DNA of 64,000 nucleotides from Paenibacillus ferrarius. GTDB lineage: Bacteria; Bacillota; Bacilli; Paenibacillales; NBRC-103111. Within the stretch, counting starts at the first letter, position 1; every line of letters starts with the position of its first letter. Positions 7,963-17,821 of the stretch are shown here, in pieces. Made by a program: the position numbers and the translations under genes. Location of the stretch: the NCBI RefSeq assembly GCF_002027705.1, contig NZ_MBTG01000011.1, positions 1-64,000 of the forward strand, read 5' to 3'. The notes beneath the pieces are model-generated. The model did no database searches. It was not told where the DNA came from and worked only from the letters and a program-made list of their open reading frames with translations.

Positions 7963-8886
7963 ATGGTGCAAATACAAAAAAACAGCATGACAAGCAGTTC
8001 AATTAGAAAATTTCTCTTTATACTTCCTTTTATGATTTTACTTGTTATCTTTGCATATTACCCGCTATATGGTTGGGTTTATGCATTCTTTGACTATACG
8101 CCGCCAATTCCGCTGTCCCAATCGCCGTTTGTTGGTCTGAAGTGGTTTCATACCTTGCTCGAAAACCAAGTAAAGATCGATCAAACCCTTCAAATACTTA
8201 AGAACACGTTTGGGATGAGTGGCTTGAATCTGCTGTTCTCCTGGCTTCCAATGATTTTTGCCATATTCCTAACTGAGATCAAATCCGTACGTTTCCGGAG
8301 GTTTATACAGACGGTAACAACCTTGCCGAACTTCATCAGTTGGGTATTGGTCTATTCACTGGCATTTTCAATGTTCTCTAGTGAAGGTATAGTCAACGGC
8401 CTTTTGAAACTACTTGGATTTATCGATTCCCCGATATTACTTCTTCAAAACTCCGACCATGTTTGGATTATGATGTGGATGTGGACGACTTGGAAAACAT
8501 TGGGCTGGTCAGCCATATTGTATATAGCGGCGATTATGGGGATAGATGATTCTCTATATGAAGCGGCTTATGTAGATGGCGCGACAAGAATGCGCGTGAT
8601 CTGGCATGTCGTATTGCCGAGTATGGTGCCGACCTATTTTGTTTTGTTGATGCTGCAAATTGCGAGTTTTCTGAATAATGGCTTGGAGCAATATTTCGTA
8701 TTTCAAAATGCATTTAACAAGGATTCCATACAGGTTTTAGACTTATATGTTTACAACCTTGCAATGGGGGGCGGCAGCTATTCCGTGTCCGTCGCGATCA
8801 GTATGCTAAAAAGCTTGATTAGTGTTGTGCTTCTCTTTTCTGTGAACGGACTATCAAAAAGATTAAGGGGAGAGAGTATTGTATGA
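7963..8886 (+). CDS. LplB-type carbohydrate ABC transporter permease
   Basis: A 307-residue inner-membrane permease with six predicted membrane segments. It belongs to the LplB/MalF-like binding-protein-dependent group common in Paenibacillus. The cytoplasmic EAA loop that docks the ATPase is visible as 'YEAAYVDGATRMRVIWHVVLPSMVP'. The start ATG has GGGAG 9 bases upstream. It overlaps the second permease gene by 4 bases (ATGA) and heads a permease-permease-binding-protein operon. No ATPase gene is nearby, so a shared MsmX-like ATPase is expected. Substrate unknown. Confidence 0.92.
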   Translation: MVQIQKNSMTSSSIRKFLFILPFMILLVIFAYYPLYGWVYAFFDYTPPIPLSQSPFVGLKWFHTLLENQVKIDQTLQILKNTFGMSGLNLLFSWLPMIFAIFLTEIKSVRFRRFIQTVTTLPNFISWVLVYSLAFSMFSSEGIVNGLLKLLGFIDSPILLLQNSDHVWIMMWMWTTWKTLGWSAILYIAAIMGIDDSLYEAAYVDGATRMRVIWHVVLPSMVPTYFVLLMLQIASFLNNGLEQYFVFQNAFNKDSIQVLDLYVYNLAMGGGSYSVSVAISMLKSLISVVLLFSVNGLSKRLRGESIV

Positions 8887-9851
8887 GTGATACAGCAGCA
8901 GGGCTGGCGCCGAATGATAAAGTGCCCGGCAGCCATCTCACCAGAAAAATTAAAGTCCAAGTTAGCCCAACAGACAAAATGATTACTGTTTTAATATATT
9001 TCCTGTTTTCCCTGTATGCGCTTATATGTGTCTATCCCTTTTATTCCATCGTTATTAATACGATAAGCGCAAACGATATCAGTGCCAAAGGTGATGTTAT
9101 CTTTTACCCGATAAATATCCAATTTCATAACTACGTGGATGCGTTTAAAATACCGGGGTTGTGGGATGCAGCCGTTGTATCTGTAGGAAGGACCGTGATT
9201 GGAACCACTTTGACGGTAGGGGCTTCCGCCTTCCTGGGATTCATGTTTACCCAGGAGGATATGTGGAGGCGAAAATTATGGTATCGCTATACGGTTTTAA
9301 CCATGTTTTTTAATGCCGGGGTTATTCCGTGGTATTTGACAATGAGGTCTTTGCATCTGACAAACAATTTTTTGGCCTATATTCTCCCGACAATCGTAGC
9401 TCCGTTCTTCATCATTCTTGTAAAGACTTTCGTGGAATCAACGCCGAAGGAATTGCAGCATGCGGCAAGTATCGACGGGGCCGGGACCATGACCCTTTTT
9501 TTCAAAATCATGTTGCCCATCTGTAAGCCCATATTGGCTACAGTTGCCATATTCGCTGCAGTGGATCAGTGGAACTCCTTCCAGGACACATTGTTGTTGG
9601 TCACGGAGAGCAAGCTTTATAGCTTACAGTTTATTCTATATAACTATATTAATCAGGCAAGTTCCATATCCAGCATGGTAAACCTGCAGAATGCCGGTTC
9701 GACAGCTATCGCAAGTCTGGCAACAAAGCAAACCACTACGTCAATTCGAATGACGGTGACCATTATTGTTGTAGCGCCCATTTTGCTGGTTTATCCGATT
9801 TTCCAAAGGTTTTTTGTAAAGGGGATTATGATCGGTGCAGTGAAAGGATAA
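8883..9851 (+). CDS. YtcP-type carbohydrate ABC transporter permease
   Basis: A 322-residue partner permease with six predicted membrane segments and the C-terminal 'FFVKGIMIGAVKG' ending characteristic of YtcP/LplC permeases. The EAA-loop equivalent is 'LQHAASIDGAGTMTLFFKIMLPICKP'. A hydrophilic N-terminal tail of about 35 residues precedes the first helix. Its ATG overlaps the stop of the upstream permease. It pairs with that protein to form the membrane channel of an importer for an unidentified glycan fragment. Confidence 0.92.
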   Translation: MSDTAAGLAPNDKVPGSHLTRKIKVQVSPTDKMITVLIYFLFSLYALICVYPFYSIVINTISANDISAKGDVIFYPINIQFHNYVDAFKIPGLWDAAVVSVGRTVIGTTLTVGASAFLGFMFTQEDMWRRKLWYRYTVLTMFFNAGVIPWYLTMRSLHLTNNFLAYILPTIVAPFFIILVKTFVESTPKELQHAASIDGAGTMTLFFKIMLPICKPILATVAIFAAVDQWNSFQDTLLLVTESKLYSLQFILYNYINQASSISSMVNLQNAGSTAIASLATKQTTTSIRMTVTIIVVAPILLVYPIFQRFFVKGIMIGAVKG

Positions 9852-9893
9852 CTTGCACTGGTTTAATAAATTGAAAGAATAGGGGGCTTAAGT

Positions 9894-11693
9894 ATGAGTA
9901 AATCAAGTAAAGCAGTAAAAAAACCGATGTTGTTATTGTTTGCTAGCCTCTTCATGGTTTCGGTAGCATTGACCGGGTGTGGAGACGAATCTAACAATAA
10001 GGCTGCATCAACGGAACCAAGTAAGTCACCAGACTCCGGTACTGAAGCTACATCCAAGGCTAGTACAGCACTAGATCACAGTAAACCGTTGACCATTACC
10101 GTTTTTGACAATGCAGCAAATTATCAAGGCGAGCAGAAAGGGTGGTATGGAAAGCTTATTAAGGATAAGTTCAATATCACATTGAACATTCTTGCTCCTC
10201 AGGTTGCCGGCGATCAGCTATACAAGACAAGATCGGCAGCAGGAAATTTGGGCGATCTCTTGATCGTCAATAATAATCAGTTGGAAGAATTAATTCCAGC
10301 CGGTCTAATTATGGACCTCACGGGTAAGCTCAAAAATACCCAGAACCTGTCCAAATATATGGACAATCATTTCAAACCTTTCAATGCAGCATTCCAAAAA
10401 GTAAATCCGGATGGCAAGATTTATGCTTTGCCGACTTTTGAGGCAGATACTTCACCAACGACATACTCGGAGCAGATCCCTTACTCAAGCCCTATAATGC
10501 CTTGGGATTATTACAAGGGAGTTGGGGCTCCCAAGCTGAACAATCTGGATGATCTTTTGAATGTGCTGAAACTTATGCATGAGAAATATCCGAAGACGCC
10601 GGACGGTAAACCGATAGCTCCGATCACCTTGTGGAAGGACTGGGACAGCAGAGGCACTATGGAAAATGCACGCTGGTTGAGCAATTGGTACGGTTATGAG
10701 CAGCCAGAAGGAACCACGACCATCCAGTTGAATGCAAAAGGCGAGATCGTTCCACTCATCGATGACAACAGTATGTACAAGAAAATTCTGCAATTTTATT
10801 ATAAAGCAAATCAGATGGGTTTGGTTGACCCTGACTCGCCAACCCAGGATTGGAACAAAGTATCGGAAAAGCTGACCAACAAGCAGGTACTCCTTTTGTG
10901 GTACTCATGGGAAACAGGGTTCTACAATTCAATTGAAAGAGGTAAAAAGGGTGACGGGAATGTTGCGATCCCGATCGCTGACACGCACATCTTTCAGGCA
11001 AGCGATGCCTATTACGGCAATGGAAGAGTATTTGCTATCGGTTCCAAAGCCAATGATCCCGATCGGATCATGGAATTCATGGATTGGCTGGCTTCTCCTG
11101 AAGGCCTGCGCTACTATGTGAATGGATTTGAAGGCTTCAACTACGAAAAGACGGCAGACGGTAAATTTAAGCTGACCGAGGTGGGTCAAACCGCATTCCA
11201 GAAAAATACACCTGTTCCAGATGAGTACGGAGGCGGCGGATATCAGGACGGACAAAGCAAACTGAACACGATGATCATAAGCGATTTTGCCAAAGATCCA
11301 AAGACAGGGGAGTTCTATAACAGCAATTACTGGGCCGCAACAATTGAAGCGAACAAGACAGCGCTAACGACGGATTGGCAGAACACCTATAATGCAGAAA
11401 ACGCAACAGATTACTACCTGAAACATAAGATGATCGATATCGTCCCCAATATCAATACAAGTTTAGGAAGCGATTCATCAGATATTAAAAACAAACGCAG
11501 CCAGATTTCTGACTATGTAAAGAACACATCCTGGAAAATGGTATTCGCAAAGAATCAAGCAGAGTTCGACAAGCTGTGGGAAATGATGAAGAAAGATGTG
11601 ATAGGCCTCGGTTGGAATGATGTCTTTGCCTCGGATACGGAAAAAGCGCAAAAGATTGTTAAAATGCGTGCCGATGCATTAGCTAAAAAGTAA
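9894..11693 (+). CDS. LplA-type extracellular solute-binding lipoprotein
   Basis: A 599-residue substrate-binding lipoprotein. The signal peptide ends with the lipobox 'LTGCGDES' near residue 29, followed by a Ser/Thr/Lys-rich linker and the binding domain. Length (550-600) and motifs such as 'GDLLIVNNNQLEELIPAGLIMDLT' fit the LplA-like family of large sugar-binding proteins. It sits on the outer face of the membrane and delivers substrate to the two permeases encoded just upstream. AGGGGG precedes the ATG by 8 bases, and a strong terminator follows at 11706. Confidence 0.92.
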   Translation: MSKSSKAVKKPMLLLFASLFMVSVALTGCGDESNNKAASTEPSKSPDSGTEATSKASTALDHSKPLTITVFDNAANYQGEQKGWYGKLIKDKFNITLNILAPQVAGDQLYKTRSAAGNLGDLLIVNNNQLEELIPAGLIMDLTGKLKNTQNLSKYMDNHFKPFNAAFQKVNPDGKIYALPTFEADTSPTTYSEQIPYSSPIMPWDYYKGVGAPKLNNLDDLLNVLKLMHEKYPKTPDGKPIAPITLWKDWDSRGTMENARWLSNWYGYEQPEGTTTIQLNAKGEIVPLIDDNSMYKKILQFYYKANQMGLVDPDSPTQDWNKVSEKLTNKQVLLLWYSWETGFYNSIERGKKGDGNVAIPIADTHIFQASDAYYGNGRVFAIGSKANDPDRIMEFMDWLASPEGLRYYVNGFEGFNYEKTADGKFKLTEVGQTAFQKNTPVPDEYGGGGYQDGQSKLNTMIISDFAKDPKTGEFYNSNYWAATIEANKTALTTDWQNTYNAENATDYYLKHKMIDIVPNINTSLGSDSSDIKNKRSQISDYVKNTSWKMVFAKNQAEFDKLWEMMKKDVIGLGWNDVFASDTEKAQKIVKMRADALAKK

Positions 11694-11705
11694 AATTATA
11701 ATTTT

Positions 11706-11751
11706 AATGAATGAGGGATATGTATGATCTTATATATCCCTTATTCATTTT
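11706..11751 (+). terminator. Intrinsic terminator after importer operon
   Basis: A 16-base stem (11706-11721 with 11734-11749, one G-T pair) closes a 12-base loop and is followed by TTTTC. It ends the transcription unit after the binding-protein gene. Confidence 0.75.
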
Positions 11752-11851
11752 CTAATTCTAGACGAATACACCGTCCTTCGATGATTTTCCGCAGCTTCTG
11801 GCAAAGGCACTTTCGTGGAAATAGTTCACCTGATGAAAGGAGGAATCAAGC

Positions 11852-13402
11852 ATGCTTAGAGTCGTTAACGTTGAAAACGGATTGGTACAAGGGCAATCAG
11901 CAGCCGATCCCCGCATCACGAGCTTCAAAGGGATTCCATTTGCAGCTCCACCGGTAGGAGAGAACCGCTGGCGTGCTCCCCAGCCGGTCAATGATTGGGA
12001 GGGCGTGCTCAAAGCATACGAATTCGCGCCGGTCTCGATGCAGGTCAGACAAGAAATCGACGACAACAATATTTATACCCGGGAATGGGCCGTGGAACCA
12101 GACATCGCCATGGACGAGGACTGTCTCTACCTTAACGTTTGGACCCCAGCTAACCGTACCGATGAAAATCTGCCGGTGTACGTATGGTATTTCGGAGGAG
12201 GCCTGCAGGTCGGTCATACGGCCGAGATGGAGTTCGACGGGGAACGCATCGCTCGAAGAGGCATCGTCGTGGTTACAATTAACTATCGTCTGAACGTGTT
12301 CGGATTTCTATGCCACCCTGAAATCACGGCGGAATCGCCAGAAGCTCCCGCGAACTTCGGCCATCTCGACCAACAAGCTGCTACAAGATGGGTCAAACGC
12401 AATATCGCTGCTTTCGGTGGCGATCCGGACAACATCACCATCGGGGGACAATCTGCCGGCGGCGGAAGCGTCATGTGCCAGCTTACTTCACCGCAGAACA
12501 ACGGCCTCTTTCAGAGAGTGATCGTGCAGAGTGGGGTATTCACGGAGCTCTACCCGGGAGTCCACACGCCCAGGTTTCTGCGCGATATAGCTGAAGCCGA
12601 ACAGGAAGGTGTTCAATTCTTCGAATTTCTCGGCGTTTCCTTGCTTGCGGAAGCCAGGAAGCTGGATGCGGTTTTTCTCCGGGACAAGATGCTGGAGTAC
12701 AAGGCATCCTGGGGCACCGTCGTCGACAATAAGTTCAGTGTTGGCAACGCGTTCGAATTGTTCCTTCAAAACAAGCGTTTGCAGGTACCGGTTATGTTCG
12801 GCCATACGTCATCCGAGTTTTTCAACGCTCCGAAGGCTGATTCGCTGGATGAAGTCAAGGACTTGGCTGTAGACCTATTTGGCGACGATGCCAATGAATT
12901 TCTTGAAGTTTGCGGATTTTCATCAGGCAACTTCGATGAGGTCTTGAAAAAAGCTTCGGTAAGTGTCATCGAATACGCGATACGTATTGCCGGGCAGGCT
13001 AATGCGGATACCGGAGCCAATCTCCCGTTTTATTATTATAATTTCGATGCGGGAATCCCAGGTTGGGATAACCCTGGAACGTTTCACTCGGTGGATCTCT
13101 GGTTCTTCTTCGAGACCCTCGCCAAATGCTGGAGGCCGTTCGTTGGCAAACATTACGATCTTGCCCGCCAAATGTGCAATTACTGGGCGAACTTCATTCG
13201 TTGTGGCGATCCGAACGGCAAAGATTCTACAGGAGAGGACTTGCCACTGTGGGAGCCCTTTACGCCAAATGCACCGTACGGTATGCGATTCGTGGATCAA
13301 GCCAAGTTTTCGAGGGAACAACCCAGCGATATGATGCAACTCCTGGTGACGCATTATTTCAAGAGAAAATCCGTTGAATTCGTATGTGGAAGGTTAGATT
13401 GA
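11852..13402 (+). CDS. Type-B carboxylesterase/lipase family protein
   Basis: A 516-residue cytosolic alpha/beta-hydrolase of the carboxylesterase type-B family. The N-terminal 'FKGIPFAAPPVGENRWRAPQPV' and 'DEDCLYLNVWTP' are diagnostic. The nucleophile Ser lies in 'IGGQSAGGGSV' (about residue 199) and the likely catalytic His in 'PGTFHSVDLWFFF'. The oxyanion motif, usually HGGG, is FGGG here ('WYFGGGLQVG'). AGGAGG precedes the ATG by 8 bases. It lies between an importer operon and an AraC gene, so it may deacylate imported glycan fragments, but that is inference. No signal peptide is visible. Confidence 0.9.
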   Translation: MLRVVNVENGLVQGQSAADPRITSFKGIPFAAPPVGENRWRAPQPVNDWEGVLKAYEFAPVSMQVRQEIDDNNIYTREWAVEPDIAMDEDCLYLNVWTPANRTDENLPVYVWYFGGGLQVGHTAEMEFDGERIARRGIVVVTINYRLNVFGFLCHPEITAESPEAPANFGHLDQQAATRWVKRNIAAFGGDPDNITIGGQSAGGGSVMCQLTSPQNNGLFQRVIVQSGVFTELYPGVHTPRFLRDIAEAEQEGVQFFEFLGVSLLAEARKLDAVFLRDKMLEYKASWGTVVDNKFSVGNAFELFLQNKRLQVPVMFGHTSSEFFNAPKADSLDEVKDLAVDLFGDDANEFLEVCGFSSGNFDEVLKKASVSVIEYAIRIAGQANADTGANLPFYYYNFDAGIPGWDNPGTFHSVDLWFFFETLAKCWRPFVGKHYDLARQMCNYWANFIRCGDPNGKDSTGEDLPLWEPFTPNAPYGMRFVDQAKFSREQPSDMMQLLVTHYFKRKSVEFVCGRLD

Positions 13403-13571
13403 CAAAATGAATCAGAGTCATTCGAAACTTGAATGGCCGCGATTCATGACGCAATGACCAGTACAGTGACGAACGAGCCGTCGTTCCTTTGCTTGTTGAC
13501 TGTTTTCAATCAGTAATATATGCTAATAAATAATTGATGAAATGTTATTTTTTGGATACTGGAGGATCATG

Positions 13572-14357
13572 ATGACCAACATTTTTTATGTTGAGTATGA
13601 TGCCGCGCACGCAAGCAATTTTGTGTTCGATATCCCAGAAGGCCATAACTGTTGGCTGCTCGTCGTGACCCATACACCCGCGCTGTTCTGGGTTAATGGA
13701 GAATTGAAGGAGTACCCAGCACACAATGGAGTTATATACCATCCCCATCAAAAAATTTATTACCGGGCATGCGCAGAACAATATAAGAACGACTGGATTC
13801 GTTTTGAATCCAATGAATCATATGTAATGGAAACTTCGCTTCCATTCGGAGTGCCATTTTCATTGAATGACCCTGAATACTGCCATAAAATATTCCAACT
13901 CCTCGTCAGCGAACACTCTTTTCAAAAAGATTATAAAGAATCATCCATCGACTGCTTACTGAGAACCTTGTTTAACAAGCTGCTGGAATCTTACTTTCAA
14001 GAAGTAATTACGCCCCAATACTACAATTTGTTGACGCTTCGGACCGCCATTTACAGTAATCCTAGCCAGGATTGGGCGGTTCCGAGAATGGCCGACTCTA
14101 TCCGCATCAGTCCTGGGTATTTGCAGTCAATTTACAAGAAGACTTTCGGGATTTCTTGTATGGATGACGTGATTACAAGTCGCATCCGCCAAGCCAAGGA
14201 ATATTTGTTGCACGGCTCACTATCCATCGCGGAGGTCTCTTTGCGCTGCGGATACAACAACGTGGAGCACTTTTGCCGTCAATTCAAGCAGATTACGGGC
14301 TTTACACCAAGAAAGTTTCACAAGCAGATGGAAGGCCGTCATCAACAGCTACCTTAA
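13572..14357 (+). CDS. AraC family transcriptional regulator
   Basis: A regulator of about 261 residues with an N-terminal cupin-like sensing half and a C-terminal double helix-turn-helix. The first helix pair is 'DWAVPRMADSIRISPGYLQSIYKKTFGIS' and the second is 'SIAEVSLRCGYNNVEHFCRQFKQITGFTPRKF', matching the AraC signature. The ATG at 13572 lies 6 bases after GGAGG; the ATG at 13569 is too close. It follows a carboxylesterase and an LplABC-type importer and probably controls one of them. The inducer is unknown. Confidence 0.9.
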   Translation: MTNIFYVEYDAAHASNFVFDIPEGHNCWLLVVTHTPALFWVNGELKEYPAHNGVIYHPHQKIYYRACAEQYKNDWIRFESNESYVMETSLPFGVPFSLNDPEYCHKIFQLLVSEHSFQKDYKESSIDCLLRTLFNKLLESYFQEVITPQYYNLLTLRTAIYSNPSQDWAVPRMADSIRISPGYLQSIYKKTFGISCMDDVITSRIRQAKEYLLHGSLSIAEVSLRCGYNNVEHFCRQFKQITGFTPRKFHKQMEGRHQQLP

Positions 14358-14523
14358 CAATAGAGTCCTGCGTACTGCTCATGAAAGGAAATCTAGATCA
14401 TCTGACATGGCTTCACACAATTATTTCAAATGCAAAAGCATTTATTGTAGTGATAAATAATAACTTAATCTTGATTGTATGGTTGTAAAAGAATATTATG
14501 GACTTGTAGATAGGAGTGATACC

Positions 14524-15288
14524 ATGCCTATTATTCAAGCGCTGGACAGAGCATTGAAAATATTGGACTTATTCGACGAGCATACGACTGAGCTGAAAAT
14601 TACAGAAATCAGCGCAAGAATGGAACTTCACAAGAGTACGATACACTCCTTATTGAAAACTCTTCAGTTACACGGTTACATCAATCAGGATATGGAAACG
14701 GGAAGGTACAAGTTAGGGTTAAAGCTCCTGGAAAAGGGACAGCTTATGCTGCAAAGCCTAGACATCCGTACAGTTGCCCGAAAGCACCTGGCTGCTTTGT
14801 CGGAGCAGACAGGTCAAACAACCCATCTTGTTATTCTTGATGGGAAGGAAGGCGTGTATTTGGATAAAGTGGAAGGGGAAAAGGCAGCGATCCGTTATTC
14901 CCGAATAGGCCGCAGAATTTCACTTCACAGTAGCGCGGTAGGAAAGGTGCTGGCTGCCTTTAGAACAAAGGAAGAGATCGATAAGCTCCTTCGGAATTAC
15001 CATTTCTCCAAGATTACAGAAGCGACGATTACGGAGATAGAGGCATTCCTTAATGAGCTGAATCAGGTAAGGGAGCAAGGGTATTCCATTGACAATCAGG
15101 AGAACGAACCGGGCGTACGATGCGCTGCAGCACCTATTTTCGAGCATAATGGCTCGGTTGTAGCAGCGATCAGCATATCATCATTGATTTCAACGGTAGA
15201 TGATTTATTGTTCAAACAGTATATTGCCTTACTTAAGAAAGAAGCAGAAACGATTTCACAGACCCTGGGGTTTCGGCAAGTTTTGTAA
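14524..15288 (+). CDS. IclR family transcriptional regulator
   Basis: A 254-residue regulator. The N-terminal winged helix ('ALDRALKILDLFDEHTTELKITEISARMELHKSTIHSLLKTLQLHGYI') is followed by the IclR effector domain with 'LHSSAVGKVLAAF' and 'YSIDNQENEPGVRCAAAPIF', both hallmarks. The ATG at 14524 follows TAGGAG by 8 bases, and translation from the upstream frame at 14479 is unlikely. It directly precedes three pentonate-catabolism genes in the same direction. IclR proteins commonly repress adjacent sugar-acid operons, and the palindrome at 15335 is a candidate operator. Confidence 0.92.
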   Translation: MPIIQALDRALKILDLFDEHTTELKITEISARMELHKSTIHSLLKTLQLHGYINQDMETGRYKLGLKLLEKGQLMLQSLDIRTVARKHLAALSEQTGQTTHLVILDGKEGVYLDKVEGEKAAIRYSRIGRRISLHSSAVGKVLAAFRTKEEIDKLLRNYHFSKITEATITEIEAFLNELNQVREQGYSIDNQENEPGVRCAAAPIFEHNGSVVAAISISSLISTVDDLLFKQYIALLKKEAETISQTLGFRQVL

Positions 15289-15334
15289 AGCATGTCGAGT
15301 CCAGGCATTTTTTACACCATTATTTGAGAACGCT

Positions 15335-15351
15335 GTTTTATAATATAAAAC
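15335..15351. promoter_or_regulatory. Palindrome, candidate IclR operator
   Basis: GTTTTATAATATAAAAC is a 17-base palindrome with only the central base unpaired. It sits 24 bases before the first catabolic gene and includes a TATAAT that could be the -10 element. IclR-family proteins bind such short palindromes, so repression from here is plausible. A weak cre-like stretch with three mismatches overlaps its left side. Confidence 0.5.
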
Positions 15352-15374
15352 AAAATTAGGGGAGTGAGCAATTT

Positions 15375-16256
15375 ATGAAAATTATCCGTTTTATAAATGA
15401 AGGGCTTTCACAGCTAGCTGCAGTTAATGACGAAGGGCAAATTTTCGTATTGCTGCAAAGCGATTTTTTAGCTTTGATTCAAGAAGCTGACGAAAAAGAG
15501 ATTTCACCGCTCGAGTTGGTTTTGAAAATGATCGAAGGCCGTGAAGCGCTAACATGTCAAGTAGATCAGCTGGAGCTACTCGTTCCAATTGAAGCACCAG
15601 AAGTATGGGCTGCTGGGGTTACCTATGAGCGAAGCAGAGACGCACGGAATTATGAGGCGACCGAAGGCAGACTGGATGCCTTGACCTTTTATGATAAAGT
15701 TTATGACGCTGTGCGCCCGGAGATTTTTTTAAAATCGACGGCTGCTCGAACGGTAGGTCCAGGCGGCGAAGTACAACTCCGAAGCGATTCCGTGTGGCAG
15801 GTGCCAGAACCTGAGTTAGGTCTTGTTCTAAACGCTACGGGGAAAATCGTAGGATACACCATTGGCAATGATATGAGCTGCCGGGATATTGAAGGCGAGA
15901 ATCCGCTCTACCTGCCTCAGGCCAAAGTATGGAAGCGTTCCTGCTCCCTGGGACCAGCGATCCGTTTAGCCGAAACGGTAGACGACCCTTACAACTTGCA
16001 GATTACAAGCCGAATATATCGCAATGGGGAAAAAGCTGTCGAGGGAACGGCTAATACCAATCAGCTAAAACGAAAGCTTGACGAATTGACCGAATTTTTA
16101 ATTCGGGATAATGAATTGTTTGACGGGACCGTGCTTCTGACGGGAACGTGTATTGTGCCGCCTAACGAGTTTACACTCGCTCATGGAGACCGGATCGAAA
16201 TTGAGATTAGCGGTATTGGGAAACTTGTTAATCATGTTGTAGGTGCAGGAAGCTAA
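15375..16256 (+). CDS. FAH-family 2-keto-3-deoxypentonate dehydratase
   Basis: A 293-residue fumarylacetoacetate-hydrolase-fold protein. The catalytic C-terminal domain shows the metal-binding 'PEPELGLVLN', the 'GYTIGNDMSCRDIEGENPLYLPQAKVWKRSCSLGPAI' block and 'LTGTCIVPPNEFTLAHGDRIEIEI'. In the Weimberg route an FAH-type enzyme dehydrates 2-keto-3-deoxy-D-xylonate or -arabinonate to 2-oxoglutarate semialdehyde. That role is assigned because the next two genes encode the following and preceding steps. AGGGGAG precedes the ATG by about 10 bases. A different FAH reaction remains possible. Confidence 0.85.
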   Translation: MKIIRFINEGLSQLAAVNDEGQIFVLLQSDFLALIQEADEKEISPLELVLKMIEGREALTCQVDQLELLVPIEAPEVWAAGVTYERSRDARNYEATEGRLDALTFYDKVYDAVRPEIFLKSTAARTVGPGGEVQLRSDSVWQVPEPELGLVLNATGKIVGYTIGNDMSCRDIEGENPLYLPQAKVWKRSCSLGPAIRLAETVDDPYNLQITSRIYRNGEKAVEGTANTNQLKRKLDELTEFLIRDNELFDGTVLLTGTCIVPPNEFTLAHGDRIEIEISGIGKLVNHVVGAGS

Positions 16257-16305
16257 TCTATAATTATCCGATTGGTAGATAACATACATTTAAGGAGGAA
16301 TATAT

Positions 16306-17775
16306 ATGACATCCGTATTTGTTGGAGGGCAAACTTATTTAAACTATATAAACGGTGAATGGTGTGCAGCCGGCGCTGGGCAAACTGTTCCCAGCATAAA
16401 CCCAGCTAAAAGAACTGAAGTCGTGGGCTATGTCCAATTGTCGTCATTGGAGGAATTGAACCAAGCCGTTGCCTCCGCCAAAGCGGCGCAGCAAGGTTGG
16501 AGGAAGCTATCGGGATCGGCGAGAGGGGATTATCTGTTTAAAGCGGCCAATGCACTTGAGAGACGCATCGATGAAATTGCCGAGACGATGACACGGGAAA
16601 TGGGCAAAACATTGCCGGAAGCAAAGGGCGAAACTGCACGAGGGATCGCAATCTTGCGCTACTATGCCGGGGAGGGGATGCGGAAAATCGGGGACGTGAT
16701 TCCCTCCACGGATAGCGAAGCGCTGATGTTTACGACCCGTGTGCCCCTTGGGGTTGTCGGAGTTATTTCACCTTGGAATTTTCCAGTGGCGATTCCAATA
16801 TGGAAAATGGCGCCTGCCTTAATCTATGGCAATACGGTTGTGCTGAAGCCTGCTCAGGAGACAGCCGTAACGGCTGCCAAAGTCGTGGAATGCATCGCTG
16901 AAGCGGGACTTCCTGCAGGTGTATTAAATATGGTGACAGGCAGCGGATCTGTGATCGGGCAAGGTCTTGCAGAGCATCCGGATGTAAACGGAATTACGTT
17001 TACCGGCTCCAATCAAGTTGGCAAACGGGTCGGTCAAGCGGCACTAGCCAGAGGGGCGAAATATCAGCTTGAGATGGGAGGGAAAAATCCGATCATTATC
17101 GCTGAGGATGCCGATTTGGATTTGGCTGTCGACGCGACGATCAGTGGCGGAATCCGTTCGACAGGACAGAAATGCACGGCAACAAGCCGTGTCATTGTAT
17201 TGCGTGTTGTGTATGAAGCTTTCAAAGAAAAACTTCTGATCAAATTAAAAGGTATAACAGTTGGTCACGGTCTGGATGCCGGTACATGGCTGGGCCCTTG
17301 CACCAACGAAAATCAGCTGCGAACGGTGCAGTCCTACATTCAGAAAGGGATAGAGGAAGGAGCGGAGCTTATATTCGGCGGAGCATCACCGGATCACCCG
17401 GATCTCGCCGAAGGCTTCTACATTCAGCCCACCGTGTTCGATAAAGTAACTTCGGAAATGGCGATTGCTCGGGAAGAAATATTCGGCCCGGTACTCGCGC
17501 TAATTCAGGTCGAATCCATGGAAGAAGCCATTCAACTGGCTAACGATTCGGATTATGGTCTGAGCGCTTCTATTTACACGCAAAGCATAAGCAACATTCT
17601 TTTGTTTATTCAAGATATGGACGCCGGTTTAGTAAGAATTAATTCCGAGACAGCCGGGGTGGAGCTGCAGGCTCCGTTCGGCGGAATGAAGCAGTCTAGC
17701 TCTCATTCGCGCGAGCAAGGCCAGGCGGCCATTGAATTTTTCACATCGATAAAAACGGTATTTCTCAAAGCGTAA
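16306..17775 (+). CDS. 2-oxoglutarate-semialdehyde dehydrogenase (aldehyde dehydrogenase family)
   Basis: A 489-residue NAD(P)-dependent aldehyde dehydrogenase of normal length. The cofactor segment '[32 protein letters not shown]', the general base Glu in 'QLEMGGKNP' and the catalytic Cys in '[12 protein letters not shown]' are all present. Among family members, the context with an FAH-type dehydratase and a YjhG-type dehydratase points to oxidation of 2-oxoglutarate semialdehyde to 2-oxoglutarate, the last Weimberg step. AAGGAGG precedes the ATG by 8 bases. It shares the operon with its neighbours (49- and 46-base gaps). Confidence 0.88.
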   Translation: MTSVFVGGQTYLNYINGEWCAAGAGQTVPSINPAKRTEVVGYVQLSSLEELNQAVASAKAAQQGWRKLSGSARGDYLFKAANALERRIDEIAETMTREMGKTLPEAKGETARGIAILRYYAGEGMRKIGDVIPSTDSEALMFTTRVPLGVVGVISPWNFPVAIPIWKMAPALIYGNTVVLKPAQETAVTAAKVVECIAEAGLPAGVLNMVTGSGSVIGQGLAEHPDVNGITFTGSNQVGKRVGQAALARGAKYQLEMGGKNPIIIAEDADLDLAVDATISGGIRSTGQKCTATSRVIVLRVVYEAFKEKLLIKLKGITVGHGLDAGTWLGPCTNENQLRTVQSYIQKGIEEGAELIFGGASPDHPDLAEGFYIQPTVFDKVTSEMAIAREEIFGPVLALIQVESMEEAIQLANDSDYGLSASIYTQSISNILLFIQDMDAGLVRINSETAGVELQAPFGGMKQSSSHSREQGQAAIEFFTSIKTVFLKA

Positions 17776-17821
17776 GCGTATCACTTTTGCTATGAAACCT
17801 AATTCGGAAGGGTGTGGGTTG

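Noticed and set aside
15325..15338. Possible cre site before the pentonate operon
   Set aside because: Three mismatches to the consensus, including the conserved C near the 3' end.
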